Shown: one piece after another, positions 1 to 9,945 of the stretch | Layout of the letters: the number at the start of each line of letters is the position of its first letter | Numbering within the stretch: position 1 is the first letter of the stretch | Assembly (NCBI RefSeq): GCF_003432385.1 | Contig: NZ_CP031841.1 | Coordinates: 1,837,579-1,901,578, forward strand | Length of the DNA: 64,000 bases | Source: Breoghania sp. L-A4 | Lineage (GTDB): Bacteria > Pseudomonadota > Alphaproteobacteria > Rhizobiales > Stappiaceae | Direction of reading: 5' to 3' | Translations under genes and position numbers: made by a program | Notes under the pieces: generated by a model | The model's input: only the letters and a program-made list of their open reading frames with translations | What the model was told of the DNA's origin: nothing | The model's database searches: none

Positions 1-166
1 CACCAACCCGTCTTGGGGCCTGATGATTTCCGAAGGCAAGGATATGATGCTGTTCCAGCCATGGCTGATCACGATTCCCGGCATTGCGCTGTTCCTTCTG
101 GTGCTGGCGATCAATCTCCTCGGCGATGGTCTGCGCGATGTCACCGCGCCGGAGGCAAAGGGATGA
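1..166 (+). CDS. ABC transporter permease, C-terminal fragment (DppC/OppC-like)
   Basis: Only the last 54 residues are in the window, read from base 2. They start TNPSWGLMISEGKDMM, run through a hydrophobic helix (IPGIALFLLVLAINLLGDGLRD) and stop at the TGA ending at 166. The NPSWG.MI.. and N.LGDGLRD motifs are typical of the DppC/OppC inner-membrane permease of peptide/nickel/opine transporters. The stop overlaps the start of the next gene (ATGA), so it is co-translated with the ATPase genes. The substrate cannot be deduced from this fragment. Confidence 0.85.
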   Translation, partial: TNPSWGLMISEGKDMMLFQPWLITIPGIALFLLVLAINLLGDGLRDVTAPEAKG

Positions 167-1149
167 GCGAGCCGATCCTCAATGTGAAAGGCCTCACCGT
201 CGACATTCCGCTCGGCGGCGGTGCGCTGCACGCCGTGCGCGGCATCGATTTCGAGCTTGGACGTGGCGAAACGCTTTGCATTGTCGGGGAATCGGGCTCC
301 GGAAAATCGCTGACGTCGCTGGCCGTCATGGGGCTTCTTGACAAGCGGTTGAGCGTCGGCGCCGAGAAACTGGAATTCGAGGGCAGGGACCTACGGACGC
401 TGACCTCCAGGGAAATGCGGGCGCTCAGGGGCGACCGCATGGCCATGATCTTCCAGGAGCCGATGACCTCGCTCAATCCCGCCTATACGATCGGCGATCA
501 GCTCTGCGAAACCTTGCGGCTGCACCGAAAGGTGTCGAAGGCTCAAGCCATGACGCGGGCCGCCGAACTGCTTGGCAAGGTCGGCATCACCGCGGCTGAA
601 AGCCGGCTGCGGCAGTATCCGCACCAGCTCTCCGGTGGTCTTCGCCAACGTGTGATGATCGCCATGGCGCTGATGTGCGAACCGGACCTGATCATCGCCG
701 ACGAACCGACAACGGCGCTTGACGTGACGATCCAGGCTCAAATTCTCCGTCTACTCGCCGACCTGAAGCGGGAGATGAACCTCGCCCTTATCCTTGTCAC
801 GCACGATCTTGGCGTCGTCGCCCGCATCGCGGACAAGGTGGCGGTGATGTATGCCGGCGAAATCGTCGAAAGCGGCACAGCAGGGGAAGTATTCGGCGCG
901 CCGTCTCATCCCTATACGCGCGGGCTGCTCAACTGCATCCCGGTTCCTGGCGAGACGAAGCCTGGCGAGCCTCTCGGGTCTATCCCCGGGATCGTGCCTT
1001 CCCTGGTGGGCGATATTTCGGGATGCGCGTTCCGTGGCCGCTGCGACTTCGCCACGGTGGGCTGTGCCGCGGCAATTCCGGCACGTTCTGCCGGCGGCGG
1101 ACACATGTATCGCTGCGTTCGTGAAACCCTGGCGAGCGAGGTGGCATGA
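163..1149 (+). CDS. Peptide-type ABC transporter ATP-binding protein (DppD/OppD family)
   Basis: Predicted 328-residue cytoplasmic ATPase. Walker A (GESGSGKS) is at residues 42-49, the signature LSGG at 156-159, and Walker B (LIIADEP) with the D-loop TALDV at about 176-187. The C-terminal oligopeptide-transporter extension with a Cys-bearing RCDFATVGC segment follows, as in DppD/OppD. I chose the ATG at 163, which overlaps the permease stop by 4 bases; the reading frame extends further upstream, but that part overlaps the permease in another frame and is not family-like. The gene also overlaps the next ATPase by 4 bases. It would pair with the downstream DppF-like protein to power uptake of peptides or peptide-like amides. 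Confidence 0.9.
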   Translation: MSEPILNVKGLTVDIPLGGGALHAVRGIDFELGRGETLCIVGESGSGKSLTSLAVMGLLDKRLSVGAEKLEFEGRDLRTLTSREMRALRGDRMAMIFQEPMTSLNPAYTIGDQLCETLRLHRKVSKAQAMTRAAELLGKVGITAAESRLRQYPHQLSGGLRQRVMIAMALMCEPDLIIADEPTTALDVTIQAQILRLLADLKREMNLALILVTHDLGVVARIADKVAVMYAGEIVESGTAGEVFGAPSHPYTRGLLNCIPVPGETKPGEPLGSIPGIVPSLVGDISGCAFRGRCDFATVGCAAAIPARSAGGGHMYRCVRETLASEVA

Positions 1150-2150
1150 TGGCGGGCATCAATGGAGGCCAGCCGGTGCTGGAACTCTGCGGCATCACCA
1201 AAACCTATCAGGTCAAACAGGGGATGTTCTCGAAGCCGAAGCCGCTACAGGCGCTCGGCGGCGTATCGCTCCGGCTGCACAAGAAGGACGTGCTTGGCCT
1301 TGTCGGCGAATCCGGTTGCGGCAAGTCGACACTGGCGAAGATCCTGCTTGGCCTGGAACAGCCGACGACCGGTCAGGTCCTGGTCGACGGCAAGGAGATC
1401 GGCGCGTCCGACCGGCAGCTTCTCGCCCGGCGCATCCAGCCCATCTTTCAGGATCCCTATTCCTCGCTCAATCCGCGCAAGTCGATCGAGGAAATCGTCT
1501 CTCTTCCTTTGGTGGTTCATAAAATCGGCACCAGTGCTTCGCGGCAGAAGGCGGTCACAAGGATGCTCAACCTGGTGGGACTGCCCGAGCGGGTGCGGCG
1601 CGGCTATCCAGGCCAGCTCTCCGGCGGCCAGCGTCAGCGCGTCGCCATTGCCCGCGCCCTGGTGATCAATCCGGAAATCGTCATCTGCGACGAGCCGACA
1701 TCCGCGCTCGACGTGTCGATACAGTCCCAGATTCTCAACCTCCTTGCGGATCTTCGTGAGGAACTTGGCCTCACCTATCTCTTCATCAGCCACAATCTGG
1801 CTGTCGTCGAGCATCTGGCGACCCGTGTTGCGGTCATGTATCTCGGCAGGGTCATTGAGGAAGCACCGGCTGCGGATCTCTTTGCCGGACCCAAGCATCC
1901 CTATACGCAGGCGCTTCTCGCCTCGGTGCTGACGCCAGATCCGACGCTCGCCGTTCCGGATGTCGATCTTGGCACGGCGTTTCCCAACCCGATTTCGCCG
2001 CCGGCGGGATGCCACTTCCATCCGCGCTGTTCAGCAGCAAGAAAGGTCTGCAGCGAACGGGCGCCGCCGCGGCTTGCATACGGCGGCGCCCATGTCGATT
2101 GCCATCTCTTCCGCAAAAGCGCCGACGGGCGTTCGATCCAGCCCGCCTGA
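1146..2150 (+). CDS. Peptide-type ABC transporter ATP-binding protein (DppF/OppF family)
   Basis: Predicted 334 residues, the second ATPase of the heterodimeric nucleotide-binding pair. Walker A GESGCGKS is at residues 54-61. LSGGQRQRVAIARAL, the Walker B segment IVICDEPTSALDV and the C-terminal oligopeptide-transporter domain with CHFHPRC follow in order. It starts inside the stop of the preceding ATPase (ATGA). The next gene starts 10 bases after its stop, so transporter and hydrolases form one transcription unit. Substrate is unknown; the neighbours (gamma-glutamyltransferase, M20 hydrolase, amidase) suggest short peptides or amide-linked amino acids (inference). Confidence 0.9.
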   Translation: MMAGINGGQPVLELCGITKTYQVKQGMFSKPKPLQALGGVSLRLHKKDVLGLVGESGCGKSTLAKILLGLEQPTTGQVLVDGKEIGASDRQLLARRIQPIFQDPYSSLNPRKSIEEIVSLPLVVHKIGTSASRQKAVTRMLNLVGLPERVRRGYPGQLSGGQRQRVAIARALVINPEIVICDEPTSALDVSIQSQILNLLADLREELGLTYLFISHNLAVVEHLATRVAVMYLGRVIEEAPAADLFAGPKHPYTQALLASVLTPDPTLAVPDVDLGTAFPNPISPPAGCHFHPRCSAARKVCSERAPPRLAYGGAHVDCHLFRKSADGRSIQPA

Positions 2151-2160
2151 CCGTCACCTG

Positions 2161-3774
2161 ATGAGCAATTTTTCAACCACCCAAATCATTCGCAAACGCG
2201 TCACGCCGGCCCGCGGCGGCATCGTCGCGGCCCAGCACCGCATGGCGGCCGAAGCCGGCGCCGCCATTCTGGAAGCCGGTGGTGATGCCGTGGACGCGGC
2301 GATTGCCACGTCCTTTGCGATCGGTGTCGTCGAACCGTGGATGAGCAGTCCCGCCGGTGGCGGCTGCATGATGATCTGGCGCGAGGCCGAGCAGAAGGCC
2401 TATTCGCTATTTTTCGGCATGCGGTCACCCCTGGCGCTCAACCCCGCGGATTATCCGCTCGACGGCTCCGGCCGAGCCTCCGACCTCTTTCCCTGGCCGT
2501 CCGTAAAGGACGACCGCAACGTCCAGGGCGCCATGGCAATTGCCGTCCCGGGCACGGTCGCCGGCATGGATCTGGCGCACAAGCGCTTCGGCCGGACCGA
2601 CTGGAAGGAATTGCTGGCGCCCGCCGTCGAACTGGCGAAGGAAGGCCTGCAGGTCGACTGGCATGCCTCGCTGATCATTGCCTCCACGGCCCGCGAGCTC
2701 GCCGGGGACCTGGATGCGGCGGAGCTGTTTCTCGAGGACGGCTGCTGGCCGCCGGTTGCAGGCTGGACGGCCCTGTCGCAAAAGCGGCTCGATCAGAGCC
2801 GCATGGCGCAAACGCTCCAGCAGCTTGCGGAAGCGGGCGCAGGGGATTTCTATGAAGGAGACATTGCCCGTGCCATGGTCTCCGACATCAAAGCAAAGGG
2901 CGGTTCGCTCGGCCTTGCCGATCTGACGGCCTATCATGCCGAGCTGTATGAGGCGATCGCGGTTCCCTATCGCGGCGGAACTTTGCAGGTGCCCCCGCAC
3001 CTCACGGCCGGCCCGAACCTGGCGGAATGCCTCGCCATGATGGAAAAGGCCTTCAAACCGGGCACATTACCCGATGCAACAAGCTACGGCGCCATGGTCG
3101 AGGCGCTCACCATCGCCTACCGGAACCGCCTGCAAAACATGGGCGACCAGGATGCCCCGCACGCGCCGTCCTGCACCACGCATTTTTCCATCGTCGACCG
3201 GCACGGCAACATGGTTGCCGTCACCCAGACCCTGCTTTCCGTCTTCGGCTCGCGCGTCGTCTCGCCGTCGACTGGTCTTCTCATGAACAACGGCATCATG
3301 TGGTTCGATCCGGAGCCCGGCAAACCGAATTCGCTCGCCCCCGCCAAGAAGTGTCTGATGAACGTCTGTCCAACGCTTGGCGAGAAAGACGGCAAGCGCT
3401 TTGCGATCGGCGCTTCCGGAGGCAGAAAAATCCTGCCGGCGGTCCTGAACCTTGCCTCGTTCCTGATGGATTTCGGGATGGACCTGGAGACAGCCTTCCA
3501 CCAGCCCCGCGTCGACAATTCCGGCGGTGGGACAACCGTCGCGGACGAGGACCTGCCGCCAGACATCATCGCATCGCTTGAAAAGATCCAGCCGACTGAA
3601 ACGGCGAGGCGCACGGTTTACCCCAGTGCCTTCGCCTGTCCGGCCGCAGTGATACGCGAAAATGGAATGAACACAGGCTGCACCGAGATCATGTCGCCCT
3701 GGGGCGACGCAGTGGCCGAGAAGGAAACGACGAGCGAGCATGACCTCCCGCGCAACAGCATTGCAAGACATTGA
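2161..3774 (+). CDS. ggt: Gamma-glutamyltransferase family protein (threonine N-terminal nucleophile hydrolase)
   Basis: Predicted 537 residues. Family members self-cleave before a threonine that becomes the nucleophile and then hydrolyse or transfer gamma-glutamyl groups. The cleavage motif [16 protein letters not shown] is present, with the likely nucleophile Thr339. The small-subunit motif [16 protein letters not shown] and the late [12 protein letters not shown] segment also fit. The start ATG at 2161 follows the transporter by 10 bases; the same frame is open upstream but overlaps the ATPase gene. No clear signal peptide is visible (N-terminus [13 protein letters not shown]), so it may act in the cytoplasm on imported substrate, unlike periplasmic E. 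coli GGT. It overlaps the next gene by 35 bases. Confidence 0.88.
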   Translation: MSNFSTTQIIRKRVTPARGGIVAAQHRMAAEAGAAILEAGGDAVDAAIATSFAIGVVEPWMSSPAGGGCMMIWREAEQKAYSLFFGMRSPLALNPADYPLDGSGRASDLFPWPSVKDDRNVQGAMAIAVPGTVAGMDLAHKRFGRTDWKELLAPAVELAKEGLQVDWHASLIIASTARELAGDLDAAELFLEDGCWPPVAGWTALSQKRLDQSRMAQTLQQLAEAGAGDFYEGDIARAMVSDIKAKGGSLGLADLTAYHAELYEAIAVPYRGGTLQVPPHLTAGPNLAECLAMMEKAFKPGTLPDATSYGAMVEALTIAYRNRLQNMGDQDAPHAPSCTTHFSIVDRHGNMVAVTQTLLSVFGSRVVSPSTGLLMNNGIMWFDPEPGKPNSLAPAKKCLMNVCPTLGEKDGKRFAIGASGGRKILPAVLNLASFLMDFGMDLETAFHQPRVDNSGGGTTVADEDLPPDIIASLEKIQPTETARRTVYPSAFACPAAVIRENGMNTGCTEIMSPWGDAVAEKETTSEHDLPRNSIARH

Positions 3775-5140
3775 GACCTACGCAGATCACGGAGGCTTTG
3801 TCGAAGAGCTTTCCAGGCTTGTGTCCTATCCGACCGAAAGCCAGGAGCCATCCTGTCAATCCGAGCTATTCCGCTACCTGAATGAAGGCGCCATTCCTCT
3901 CCTGGAAGGCATGGGCTTTGCCTGCCGCATCCTAGAAAACCCCGTCGAGGCGCGGTTTCCGTTTCTTTACGCGGAACGGATCGAAAATCCCGGTTTCGAG
4001 ACCGTTCTGATCTATGGCCACGGCGATGTGATCCGGGCTCAGGCCGATCAATGGCGGCCGGGTCTGGCTCCGTTCAAGCTCGTCATCGAGGGCGACAAGG
4101 CCTATGGCCGCGGCACCGCGGACAACAAGGGCCAGCACCTCATCAATTTCGCCGCGCTCAGAACGGTGATCGCGGCCCGCGACGCCCTTGGCTTCAACGC
4201 CAAGATCATTCTGGAAATGGCGGAAGAATGCGGTTCTCCGGGCCTTGATGCGCTCTTCTCGATGCACAAGGATCTCCTGAAGTCCGATGTTCTGATCGCA
4301 TCGGACGGACCGCGTCTGCATCCCGACAGGCCGACCTTGTTCATGGGGTCGCGCGGCGCGGTGAACTTCAATCTGCGTGTCGAATACCGCGAGGGCGCGC
4401 ATCATTCCGGCAATTGGGGCGGCCTGCTGAAGGATCCTGCGATCATTCTCGCCCATGCCATTGCCACGATCGTCGACCGCCGCGGGCAGATCAAGGTGCC
4501 CGAATGGCGTCCTCAAAGCCTGACACCGGACATCCGCAAAGCGCTTGGGGACTGTCCGGTCGGCGGCTTTGACGGCCCATCCATCGACGCGGATTGGGGT
4601 GAAGAAAGCCTGACGCCGTCGGAGCGGGTGTTCGGCTGGAATTCCTTCGCCGTGCTTGCCCAGAAGAGTGGCGTGCCGGAAGCACCCGTCAACGCCATTT
4701 CCGGTTGGGCGAACGCCCATTGCCAGTTGCGCTATGTGGTCGGCACCGACTCGCAGGATATCCTGCCGGCGCTTCGCCGTCATCTCGACCGGGAGGGCTT
4801 CGGCGATGTGCAAATCCTGCCGATGGAGCGGGGAATTTTCCACGCAACGCGTCTCGATCCCGGTCATCCCTGGGTCGGGCGTGTGGCCGCCTCCGTGGCT
4901 GCGACCACCGGCAAGAAGCCGGCGCTCCTGCCCAATCTTGCCGGATCCATCCCCAATAGGAGCTTTTCCGAAACACTGGGCCTGCCGACGGTCTGGCTGC
5001 CGCATTCCTATCCCGGCTGTTCCCAGCACGCGCCGAACGAGCACCTGCTCCTATCTTCAAGCCGCGAAGCCTTGCGCATGATGACCGGACTTTTCTGGGA
5101 CATCGGTTCGCCGCGTGGCCGCGCGGATCTTGCCCCCTGA
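3740..5140 (+). CDS. M20 family metallopeptidase/amidohydrolase
   Basis: Predicted 466 residues of the M20 family (ArgE/DapE/ACY1/CPG2), two-metal enzymes that cleave amide bonds of N-acyl amino acids or dipeptides. Visible ligands are YGHGD (His94, Asp96), the bridging Asp128 in GRGTADNKG, and the [10 protein letters not shown] motif with base Glu162 and ligand Glu163. A dimerisation-domain stretch ([26 protein letters not shown] region) follows. The start lies within the end of the GGT gene, indicating translational coupling. M20 enzymes include carboxypeptidase G, carnosinases and auxin-conjugate hydrolases, so the substrate is open; a peptide or conjugate imported by the adjacent transporter is likely. 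Confidence 0.88.
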   Translation: MTSRATALQDIETYADHGGFVEELSRLVSYPTESQEPSCQSELFRYLNEGAIPLLEGMGFACRILENPVEARFPFLYAERIENPGFETVLIYGHGDVIRAQADQWRPGLAPFKLVIEGDKAYGRGTADNKGQHLINFAALRTVIAARDALGFNAKIILEMAEECGSPGLDALFSMHKDLLKSDVLIASDGPRLHPDRPTLFMGSRGAVNFNLRVEYREGAHHSGNWGGLLKDPAIILAHAIATIVDRRGQIKVPEWRPQSLTPDIRKALGDCPVGGFDGPSIDADWGEESLTPSERVFGWNSFAVLAQKSGVPEAPVNAISGWANAHCQLRYVVGTDSQDILPALRRHLDREGFGDVQILPMERGIFHATRLDPGHPWVGRVAASVAATTGKKPALLPNLAGSIPNRSFSETLGLPTVWLPHSYPGCSQHAPNEHLLLSSSREALRMMTGLFWDIGSPRGRADLAP

Positions 5141-5153
5141 GAGGACCGCGGCA

Positions 5154-6389
5154 ATGGCGGATGTTCTTGTTCTCGGCGCCGGCATGGTTGGCGTCTCGAC
5201 CGCCCTGGCGCTGCAGGAGGCGGGACGCGATGTCGTCCTCGCCGACCGAAAGGGGCCGGGGCTGGAGACCAGTTATGGCAATGCCGGGGTCATCCAGTCG
5301 GAGGCGGTCGAGCCCTATCCACTTCCCCTTGCCCTGACAACGCTTCTTAAGATCGCATTCAAGCGCGGCAACAGTGTCAATTACCATTGGAACGCGCTGC
5401 CGTCCTATTTGCGTCCGCTCCGGCTCTATTTCGCGGCATCGCTTCCGGCCCGGCACAAGGCGATCTCTCAGACCTATGCCGGGCTGATCCGGCGTGCGAC
5501 GGCCGATCATGCGCCTTTGATTGCCGCGGCAGGGGCTGACAATCTGATACGCCGGACGGGACTTCGATTTGTCTACCGCTCGCAGCCGGCCCTTGACGCT
5601 GCAGCGGCGAACGCTGCTCGTCTTGCGAGCGAATACGGTGTCCAGGTCGTCGCACAATCGCCGAGTGAACTCGCGGTTGCCGAGCCGCATTTGAACCCTG
5701 GGCTTGCCGGTGCGGTTTACTGGCCCGAAGCCTGGAGCTGCGCGGATCCGGGAGGCCTGACACAAGCCTATGCGGCTCTTTTTGCATCGAGGGGCGGGCG
5801 CATCCTCGTCAGCGATGCGGATACTCTGTGCGAAAGAGGTGGCGGCTGGGCAGTCAGCTCACACGAGGGGCCGGTCACCGCGAAGGAGGTTGTCATTGCC
5901 CTGGGGCCATGGTCGCCGGTGCTGCTCAACCGCTTCGGCTACGACATCCCGCTTTTGCGCAAGCGCGGTTACCATCGTCATTTTGCCGGCGGCGGTACAC
6001 TGAATGCGCCTCTGCTGCACGACGAGAGCGCCACCGTTCTTTCGTCGATGGTGAAAGGCTTGCGGATCCTGACCGGTGCGGAACTGGCCTGCTTCGACGC
6101 GGCGCCCACGCCCGTTCAATTGCGGCGCAGCACGGCAGCCGCCGCCGGATTGATTGATATCGGCAAGCCGGTCGAAGCCGAAGTCTGGTCCGGCTGCCGG
6201 CCATGCATGCCCGACATGTTGCCGCTCACCGGCAAGGCGCCCCGCCACAAGGGGATGTGGTTTCATTTCGGCCACGGTCATCAGGGGTTCACCCTTGGAC
6301 CGACCACCGCGGCCTTGCTCGCCGAGGAAATGATCACCGGCCAGGTTCCCGTACCGGAACTATCACCCGCCCGCCTGAGGAACCTATGA
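5154..6389 (+). CDS. FAD-dependent amino-acid oxidoreductase (DadA-like D-amino-acid dehydrogenase)
   Basis: Predicted 411 residues. The N-terminal dinucleotide-binding motif VLGAGMVGVSTALALQ is followed by an acidic end of beta-2 (LADRK). Then come the GLETSYGNAGVI segment typical of DadA and a C-terminal GHGHQGFTLGPTTAALLAE FAD motif. DadA-type flavoproteins oxidatively deaminate D-amino acids and pass electrons to quinones. I chose the ATG at 5154, preceded by GAGG; the frame extends to a GTG at 5115 inside the upstream gene. It ends in an ATGA overlap with the amidase. The gene fits catabolism of amino acids released by the neighbouring hydrolases. Confidence 0.87.
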   Translation: MADVLVLGAGMVGVSTALALQEAGRDVVLADRKGPGLETSYGNAGVIQSEAVEPYPLPLALTTLLKIAFKRGNSVNYHWNALPSYLRPLRLYFAASLPARHKAISQTYAGLIRRATADHAPLIAAAGADNLIRRTGLRFVYRSQPALDAAAANAARLASEYGVQVVAQSPSELAVAEPHLNPGLAGAVYWPEAWSCADPGGLTQAYAALFASRGGRILVSDADTLCERGGGWAVSSHEGPVTAKEVVIALGPWSPVLLNRFGYDIPLLRKRGYHRHFAGGGTLNAPLLHDESATVLSSMVKGLRILTGAELACFDAAPTPVQLRRSTAAAAGLIDIGKPVEAEVWSGCRPCMPDMLPLTGKAPRHKGMWFHFGHGHQGFTLGPTTAALLAEEMITGQVPVPELSPARLRNL

Positions 6390-7870
6390 CAATGTCCGAC
6401 CCCGCAGACCTGACCGCCATTGAGACCCGCCGGCTCATCGGCGCGCGTAAGCTATCGCCGGTGGAACTGGCGGAAGCCTGCATTGCCCGGACACAGGCTA
6501 TCAATCCGGCGGTCAATGCCATCGTCGCAACCAATTTCGACAGCCTGCGCGCACAAGCCCGCAAGGCGGAAGAGCAGGTCTTGAAAGGCGAACCGCTCGG
6601 TCCGGTTCATGGCCTGCCCTTTGGGGTAAAGGACATGATCGACGTCGTCGGCCTGCCAACCACCTTTGGCTCGGAGCTGTTCAGGGACAATGTTGCCGCC
6701 AGGGACGATGCCATCGTCGCCGCCATGCGCCGGGCCGGAGCCGTCGTCCTCGGCAAGACCAACAATCCGGAATTTTCCGCCGGCGGCAATACGGTCAATG
6801 CAGTCTACGGTCCGACGGGCAATCCGCATGATCCCTCGAAGAGCGCTGCCGGCTCCTCCGGCGGTTCGGCCGCGGTGCTTGCAACCGGTATGGCGCCCCT
6901 TTGCACCGGATCGGACACCGGAGGCAGCCTCCGCAGCCCCGCCGCCTTCTGCGGGGTCGTCGGCTTCCGCCCCTCTCCGGGCGTGGTGCCGGGTGATGGC
7001 CGTGGCATGGCGCTTATGCATCTGTCGACCTCCGGCCCGATGGCGCGCACGGTTGCCGATACGGCACTGATGCTGTCGGTCATGGCACGGCCCGACCGGC
7101 TTGACCCGTTCACCGCAGTGGCAAATGGCAAGACGCTTTGGAACCCGCGCGACTTTGCGGCACTGCCCCGGTGCGAGCTGTCGTCTTTGAAAGTCGCCTT
7201 CACTGAAGACTTTGGTTTCGCCATGACGGAAAAGGTCGTCCGCCGGGCCTTCCGTAAACGGGCGGAGCTTCTCGCCCCGCGGTTTGCCGTGGCGGAGGAG
7301 ACGGCACCCGATTGTGCATATGCGGACCGGATCTTTGCGGTGCTCCGCGCTGTCATGATGCTCGGCGCCCACCACGCCAATACGACGAGATATCCGGGCC
7401 GATACGGACCGAATATCATGGCCAATGTCGAGGAAGGCCTGTCCTACTCGGCCCTTGACGTCGCCGACGCGATGAACCGTCAGGGTGAGTATTACCGCAA
7501 GTGGCAGTACTTCTTCGATGTCTATGATTTTGTCCTGTCACCTGCGGTAACGATCAGTCCGCGCGATTGGCACGAACTCTATCCGGCGCAGATCGACGGT
7601 GTGGCGACAGCCAGCTATTACCAGTGGCTGGCCCTGGCCTATGCCTCCACGATCCCGGGCCATCCCTCGATCACCATCCCGATGGGCAGGGATGAGTTTG
7701 GCATGCCCTTCGGCCTGCAGATCGTTGGCAAGCGCAACGACGACCTCGGCGTATTGGCATTTGCCGCGGAGATCGAAGCGGCTTTTGCCGGTGACAGCGC
7801 GTTCGGCGCACCGAAGCCGGATCTTGACGCGCTCAAACGCGCAAGCCCACTTCTGCAAGCTGCGTGCTGA
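6386..7870 (+). CDS. Amidase (amidase-signature family)
   Basis: Predicted 494-residue amidase-signature enzyme with a Ser-cisSer-Lys triad. The Lys is in FGVKDMIDVVG, the cis-Ser in the AAGSSGGSAA run, and the nucleophile in SDTGGSLRSPAAFCG. Such enzymes hydrolyse amides (GatA, aryl and fatty-acid amidases). The start overlaps the preceding stop (ATGA); a second ATG lies two codons later. It is the last gene of the plus-strand cluster and converges on the Lrp-type regulator 25 bases downstream. It could cleave amide conjugates delivered by the transporter; the exact substrate is unknown. Confidence 0.88.
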   Translation: MTMSDPADLTAIETRRLIGARKLSPVELAEACIARTQAINPAVNAIVATNFDSLRAQARKAEEQVLKGEPLGPVHGLPFGVKDMIDVVGLPTTFGSELFRDNVAARDDAIVAAMRRAGAVVLGKTNNPEFSAGGNTVNAVYGPTGNPHDPSKSAAGSSGGSAAVLATGMAPLCTGSDTGGSLRSPAAFCGVVGFRPSPGVVPGDGRGMALMHLSTSGPMARTVADTALMLSVMARPDRLDPFTAVANGKTLWNPRDFAALPRCELSSLKVAFTEDFGFAMTEKVVRRAFRKRAELLAPRFAVAEETAPDCAYADRIFAVLRAVMMLGAHHANTTRYPGRYGPNIMANVEEGLSYSALDVADAMNRQGEYYRKWQYFFDVYDFVLSPAVTISPRDWHELYPAQIDGVATASYYQWLALAYASTIPGHPSITIPMGRDEFGMPFGLQIVGKRNDDLGVLAFAAEIEAAFAGDSAFGAPKPDLDALKRASPLLQAAC

Positions 7871-7895
7871 ACATTCGCCTGCGCGGCGGAAGCGG

Positions 7896-8372
7896 TCAAA
7901 ACCGCAGGGGAGCGTTGTCCTTGACGCTTTTCATAACGAAAAACGTCCGTGTCTGCCGCACTCCCGGAAGCGCAATGAGCCGCTCGCCGTGCAGCTTGTT
8001 GAAATCCGCCATGTCGCAAACGCGGATTTTCAGCAGGTAGTCGAAATCTCCCGCCACCAGGTTGCAGTCGAGAACTTCCTGCATTGCGTGTACGGCCTCC
8101 TCAAAGGAGGCAAAGCTCTCCGGGGTCGACCGGTCCAGGACGACACCCACCATCACTAGCGCACCAAGACCGACCGCTTCCGGCGCGATACACGCCCGGA
8201 CATCCATCACATATCCTTGTTGCATCAGTCTCTCGGTGCGGCGGTGGCAGGTGGCGGGGCTAACGTTCACGCGCGCCGCCAAGTCCGCATTGGTCAACCG
8301 GCCTTCTGCCTGCAAGGCCCGCAGAATCTTCATGTCGGTCCGATCGAGTTCGTTCAAGAGAGAATCTTTCAT
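7896..8372 (-). CDS. acdR: Lrp/AsnC family regulator, AcdR-like
   Basis: Predicted 158 residues. The N-terminal winged helix-turn-helix (LDRTDMKILRALQAEGRLTN, then NVSPATCHRRTERL) is followed by an Lrp/AsnC RAM effector domain (VLDCNLVAGDFDYLLKIRV). It is transcribed divergently from acdS across a 139-base AT-rich gap. This is the arrangement known for AcdR, the Lrp-type activator of ACC deaminase, in rhizobia and Pseudomonas. The assignment rests on family plus position; ligand and polarity cannot be read from sequence. The start shown has no strong ribosome binding site, so the true start may lie a few codons downstream. Confidence 0.75.
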   Translation of the reverse strand: MKDSLLNELDRTDMKILRALQAEGRLTNADLAARVNVSPATCHRRTERLMQQGYVMDVRACIAPEAVGLGALVMVGVVLDRSTPESFASFEEAVHAMQEVLDCNLVAGDFDYLLKIRVCDMADFNKLHGERLIALPGVRQTRTFFVMKSVKDNAPLRF

Positions 8373-8389
8373 AAATATCTATAATTTTG

Positions 8390-8402
8390 ATAGAAATTCT
8401 AT
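8390..8402. promoter_or_regulatory. Palindromic site in the acdR-acdS intergenic region
   Basis: The 139-base gap 8373-8511 is far more AT-rich than its surroundings and must hold both divergent promoters. It contains the perfect inverted repeat ATAGAA-A-TTCTAT, followed by A/T tracts. Lrp/AsnC proteins bind short imperfect palindromes in AT-rich DNA, so this is a candidate AcdR operator. The acdS ribosome binding site GGAG is at 8501-8504. Confidence 0.5.
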
Positions 8403-8511
8403 TTTTATTGCGCTTGATTGAAAATTAAAAGAAAAAATACAAGAAAATTCGGGAGCACCTTTCAACAAAATCTCCATAAGGTTTCCGGCATCAGGTCCGC
8501 GGAGCCAAGCC

Positions 8512-9531
8512 ATGTCACTATTGGAAAAATTCGAACGTTACCCGCTCACCTTCGGCCCGACGCCAATCGAACATCTGCCGCGCCTGACGCAGGCGCTCGG
8601 CGGCAAGGTTCAGATTTACGCCAAACGGGACGACTGCAATTCGGGGCTTGCGATGGGCGGCAACAAGCTGCGCAAGCTGGAATATATCGTCCCCGATGCC
8701 ATTGCCTCGGGAGCGGACACGCTGGTTTCGATCGGCGGCGTTCAATCCAATCACACACGGATGGTCGCCGCGACCGCAGCCAAGATCGGCATGAAATGCG
8801 TGGTCATCCAGGAAAAATGGGTGCCCCATTATGATGCCGTCTACGATCGCGTCGGCAACATCCTGATGACCCGGCTGATGGGCGCCGACAGCCGCCTGGT
8901 CGACGACGGTTTCGATATCGGCATCCGCAAGAGCTGGGAAGACGCCATCCAGTCGGTCAAGGATGCCGGCGGCAAGCCCTATCCGATCCCGGCCGGTGCA
9001 TCCGTGCACAAATACGGAGCCCTCGGTTATATCGGTTTTGCCGAGGAGGTCGCCAGACAGGAAGACGATCTCGGTTTCAAGTTCGACTACATCATCGTCT
9101 GTGTCGTCACCGGTTCCACCCAGGGCGGCATGATTGTCGGATTTGCCGCACAGAACCGGGCCGACCGAGTTATCGGCATCGACGCATCCGGAACCCTCGA
9201 TCAGACGCGGGCGCAGGTTCGCCAGATCGTCGACAAGGCCGCCAAACTGGTCGGGCTGGAACGAGCCGTCCGGGAAGACGAGATCGTGATCAACCCCGAC
9301 TATGCCTACCCTGCCTATGGCGTCCCTTCCGAAGAAACCAACGACGCTATCCGCCTGGCCGCCCGCACGGAAGCGATGATGACCGATCCGGTCTACGAAG
9401 GAAAATCGATGCAGGGCCTGATCGACCTGACCCGGAAGGGCTTTTTCCCCGAAGGATCAAGGGTTCTTTATGCCCATCTCGGCGGCGCGCCTGCACTGAA
9501 CGGCTACAGCTACCACTATAAGGACGGCTGA
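8512..9531 (+). CDS. acdS: 1-aminocyclopropane-1-carboxylate (ACC) deaminase
   Basis: Predicted 339 residues, the usual length. This PLP enzyme splits the plant ethylene precursor ACC into 2-oxobutanoate and ammonia. The PLP lysine is Lys52 in [10 protein letters not shown]. The residues that separate true ACC deaminases from D-cysteine desulfhydrases are all of the deaminase type: Ser79 (VQSNHT), Tyr295 and Glu296 (PVYEGKS), and Leu323 (AHLGG). These match Lys51, Ser78, Tyr294, Glu295 and Leu322 of the Pseudomonas enzyme with an offset of one. It is divergent from the AcdR-like regulator. Its presence points to a plant- or alga-associated lifestyle. Confidence 0.95.
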   Translation: MSLLEKFERYPLTFGPTPIEHLPRLTQALGGKVQIYAKRDDCNSGLAMGGNKLRKLEYIVPDAIASGADTLVSIGGVQSNHTRMVAATAAKIGMKCVVIQEKWVPHYDAVYDRVGNILMTRLMGADSRLVDDGFDIGIRKSWEDAIQSVKDAGGKPYPIPAGASVHKYGALGYIGFAEEVARQEDDLGFKFDYIIVCVVTGSTQGGMIVGFAAQNRADRVIGIDASGTLDQTRAQVRQIVDKAAKLVGLERAVREDEIVINPDYAYPAYGVPSEETNDAIRLAARTEAMMTDPVYEGKSMQGLIDLTRKGFFPEGSRVLYAHLGGAPALNGYSYHYKDG

Positions 9532-9945
9532 CGGCGTCATTTTGAACCGCACCGGGTTGATCGGAGGTTCCACTTACTCAGAAGTTGGTGCCTCTGGTCT
9601 GCTGCCGGCTTTCCGGGCACCACTGTGGATGGTCGGACCGTGCCGGGAACATCGCACCTCAGCAACCGATCCAGATAGGCCGGTTTCGGGGTCACGCCAC
9701 CTCGGCCGGCGTCGCTCATGGCGCCGTTATGGGCGAAGAGTGATCAGACCGTGGGAGGCCTGGCAAGCAACTGCTCCTCGATTCGAACACGGCCGACGCC
9801 TTGGCCGAAGCGGGTTGAGGCAACGGTCCGCAGACCGAGCTGTCACCTTCGCCATTGAACGATCTCTTATAAATTCCGCATGATCAAGAATTCATCGTTC
9901 AGATCTCATGATCCATCTTTGCCCCAATCAGAAGGAGCTATCGCG
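9532..9945. other. Gene-poor scar after acdS, with a putative insertion-sequence end
   Basis: These 414 bases hold no convincing gene. The short open frames on both strands have no family-like features. The stretch around 9541-9570 (TTGAACCGCACCGGGTTGAT and a following CGGAGG) resembles from memory the terminal inverted repeats of IS3-family elements, so an IS remnant is possible. The final 60 bases are AT-richer and carry the promoter region and the AAGGAG ribosome binding site (9932-9937) of the SDR gene. Confidence 0.4.
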
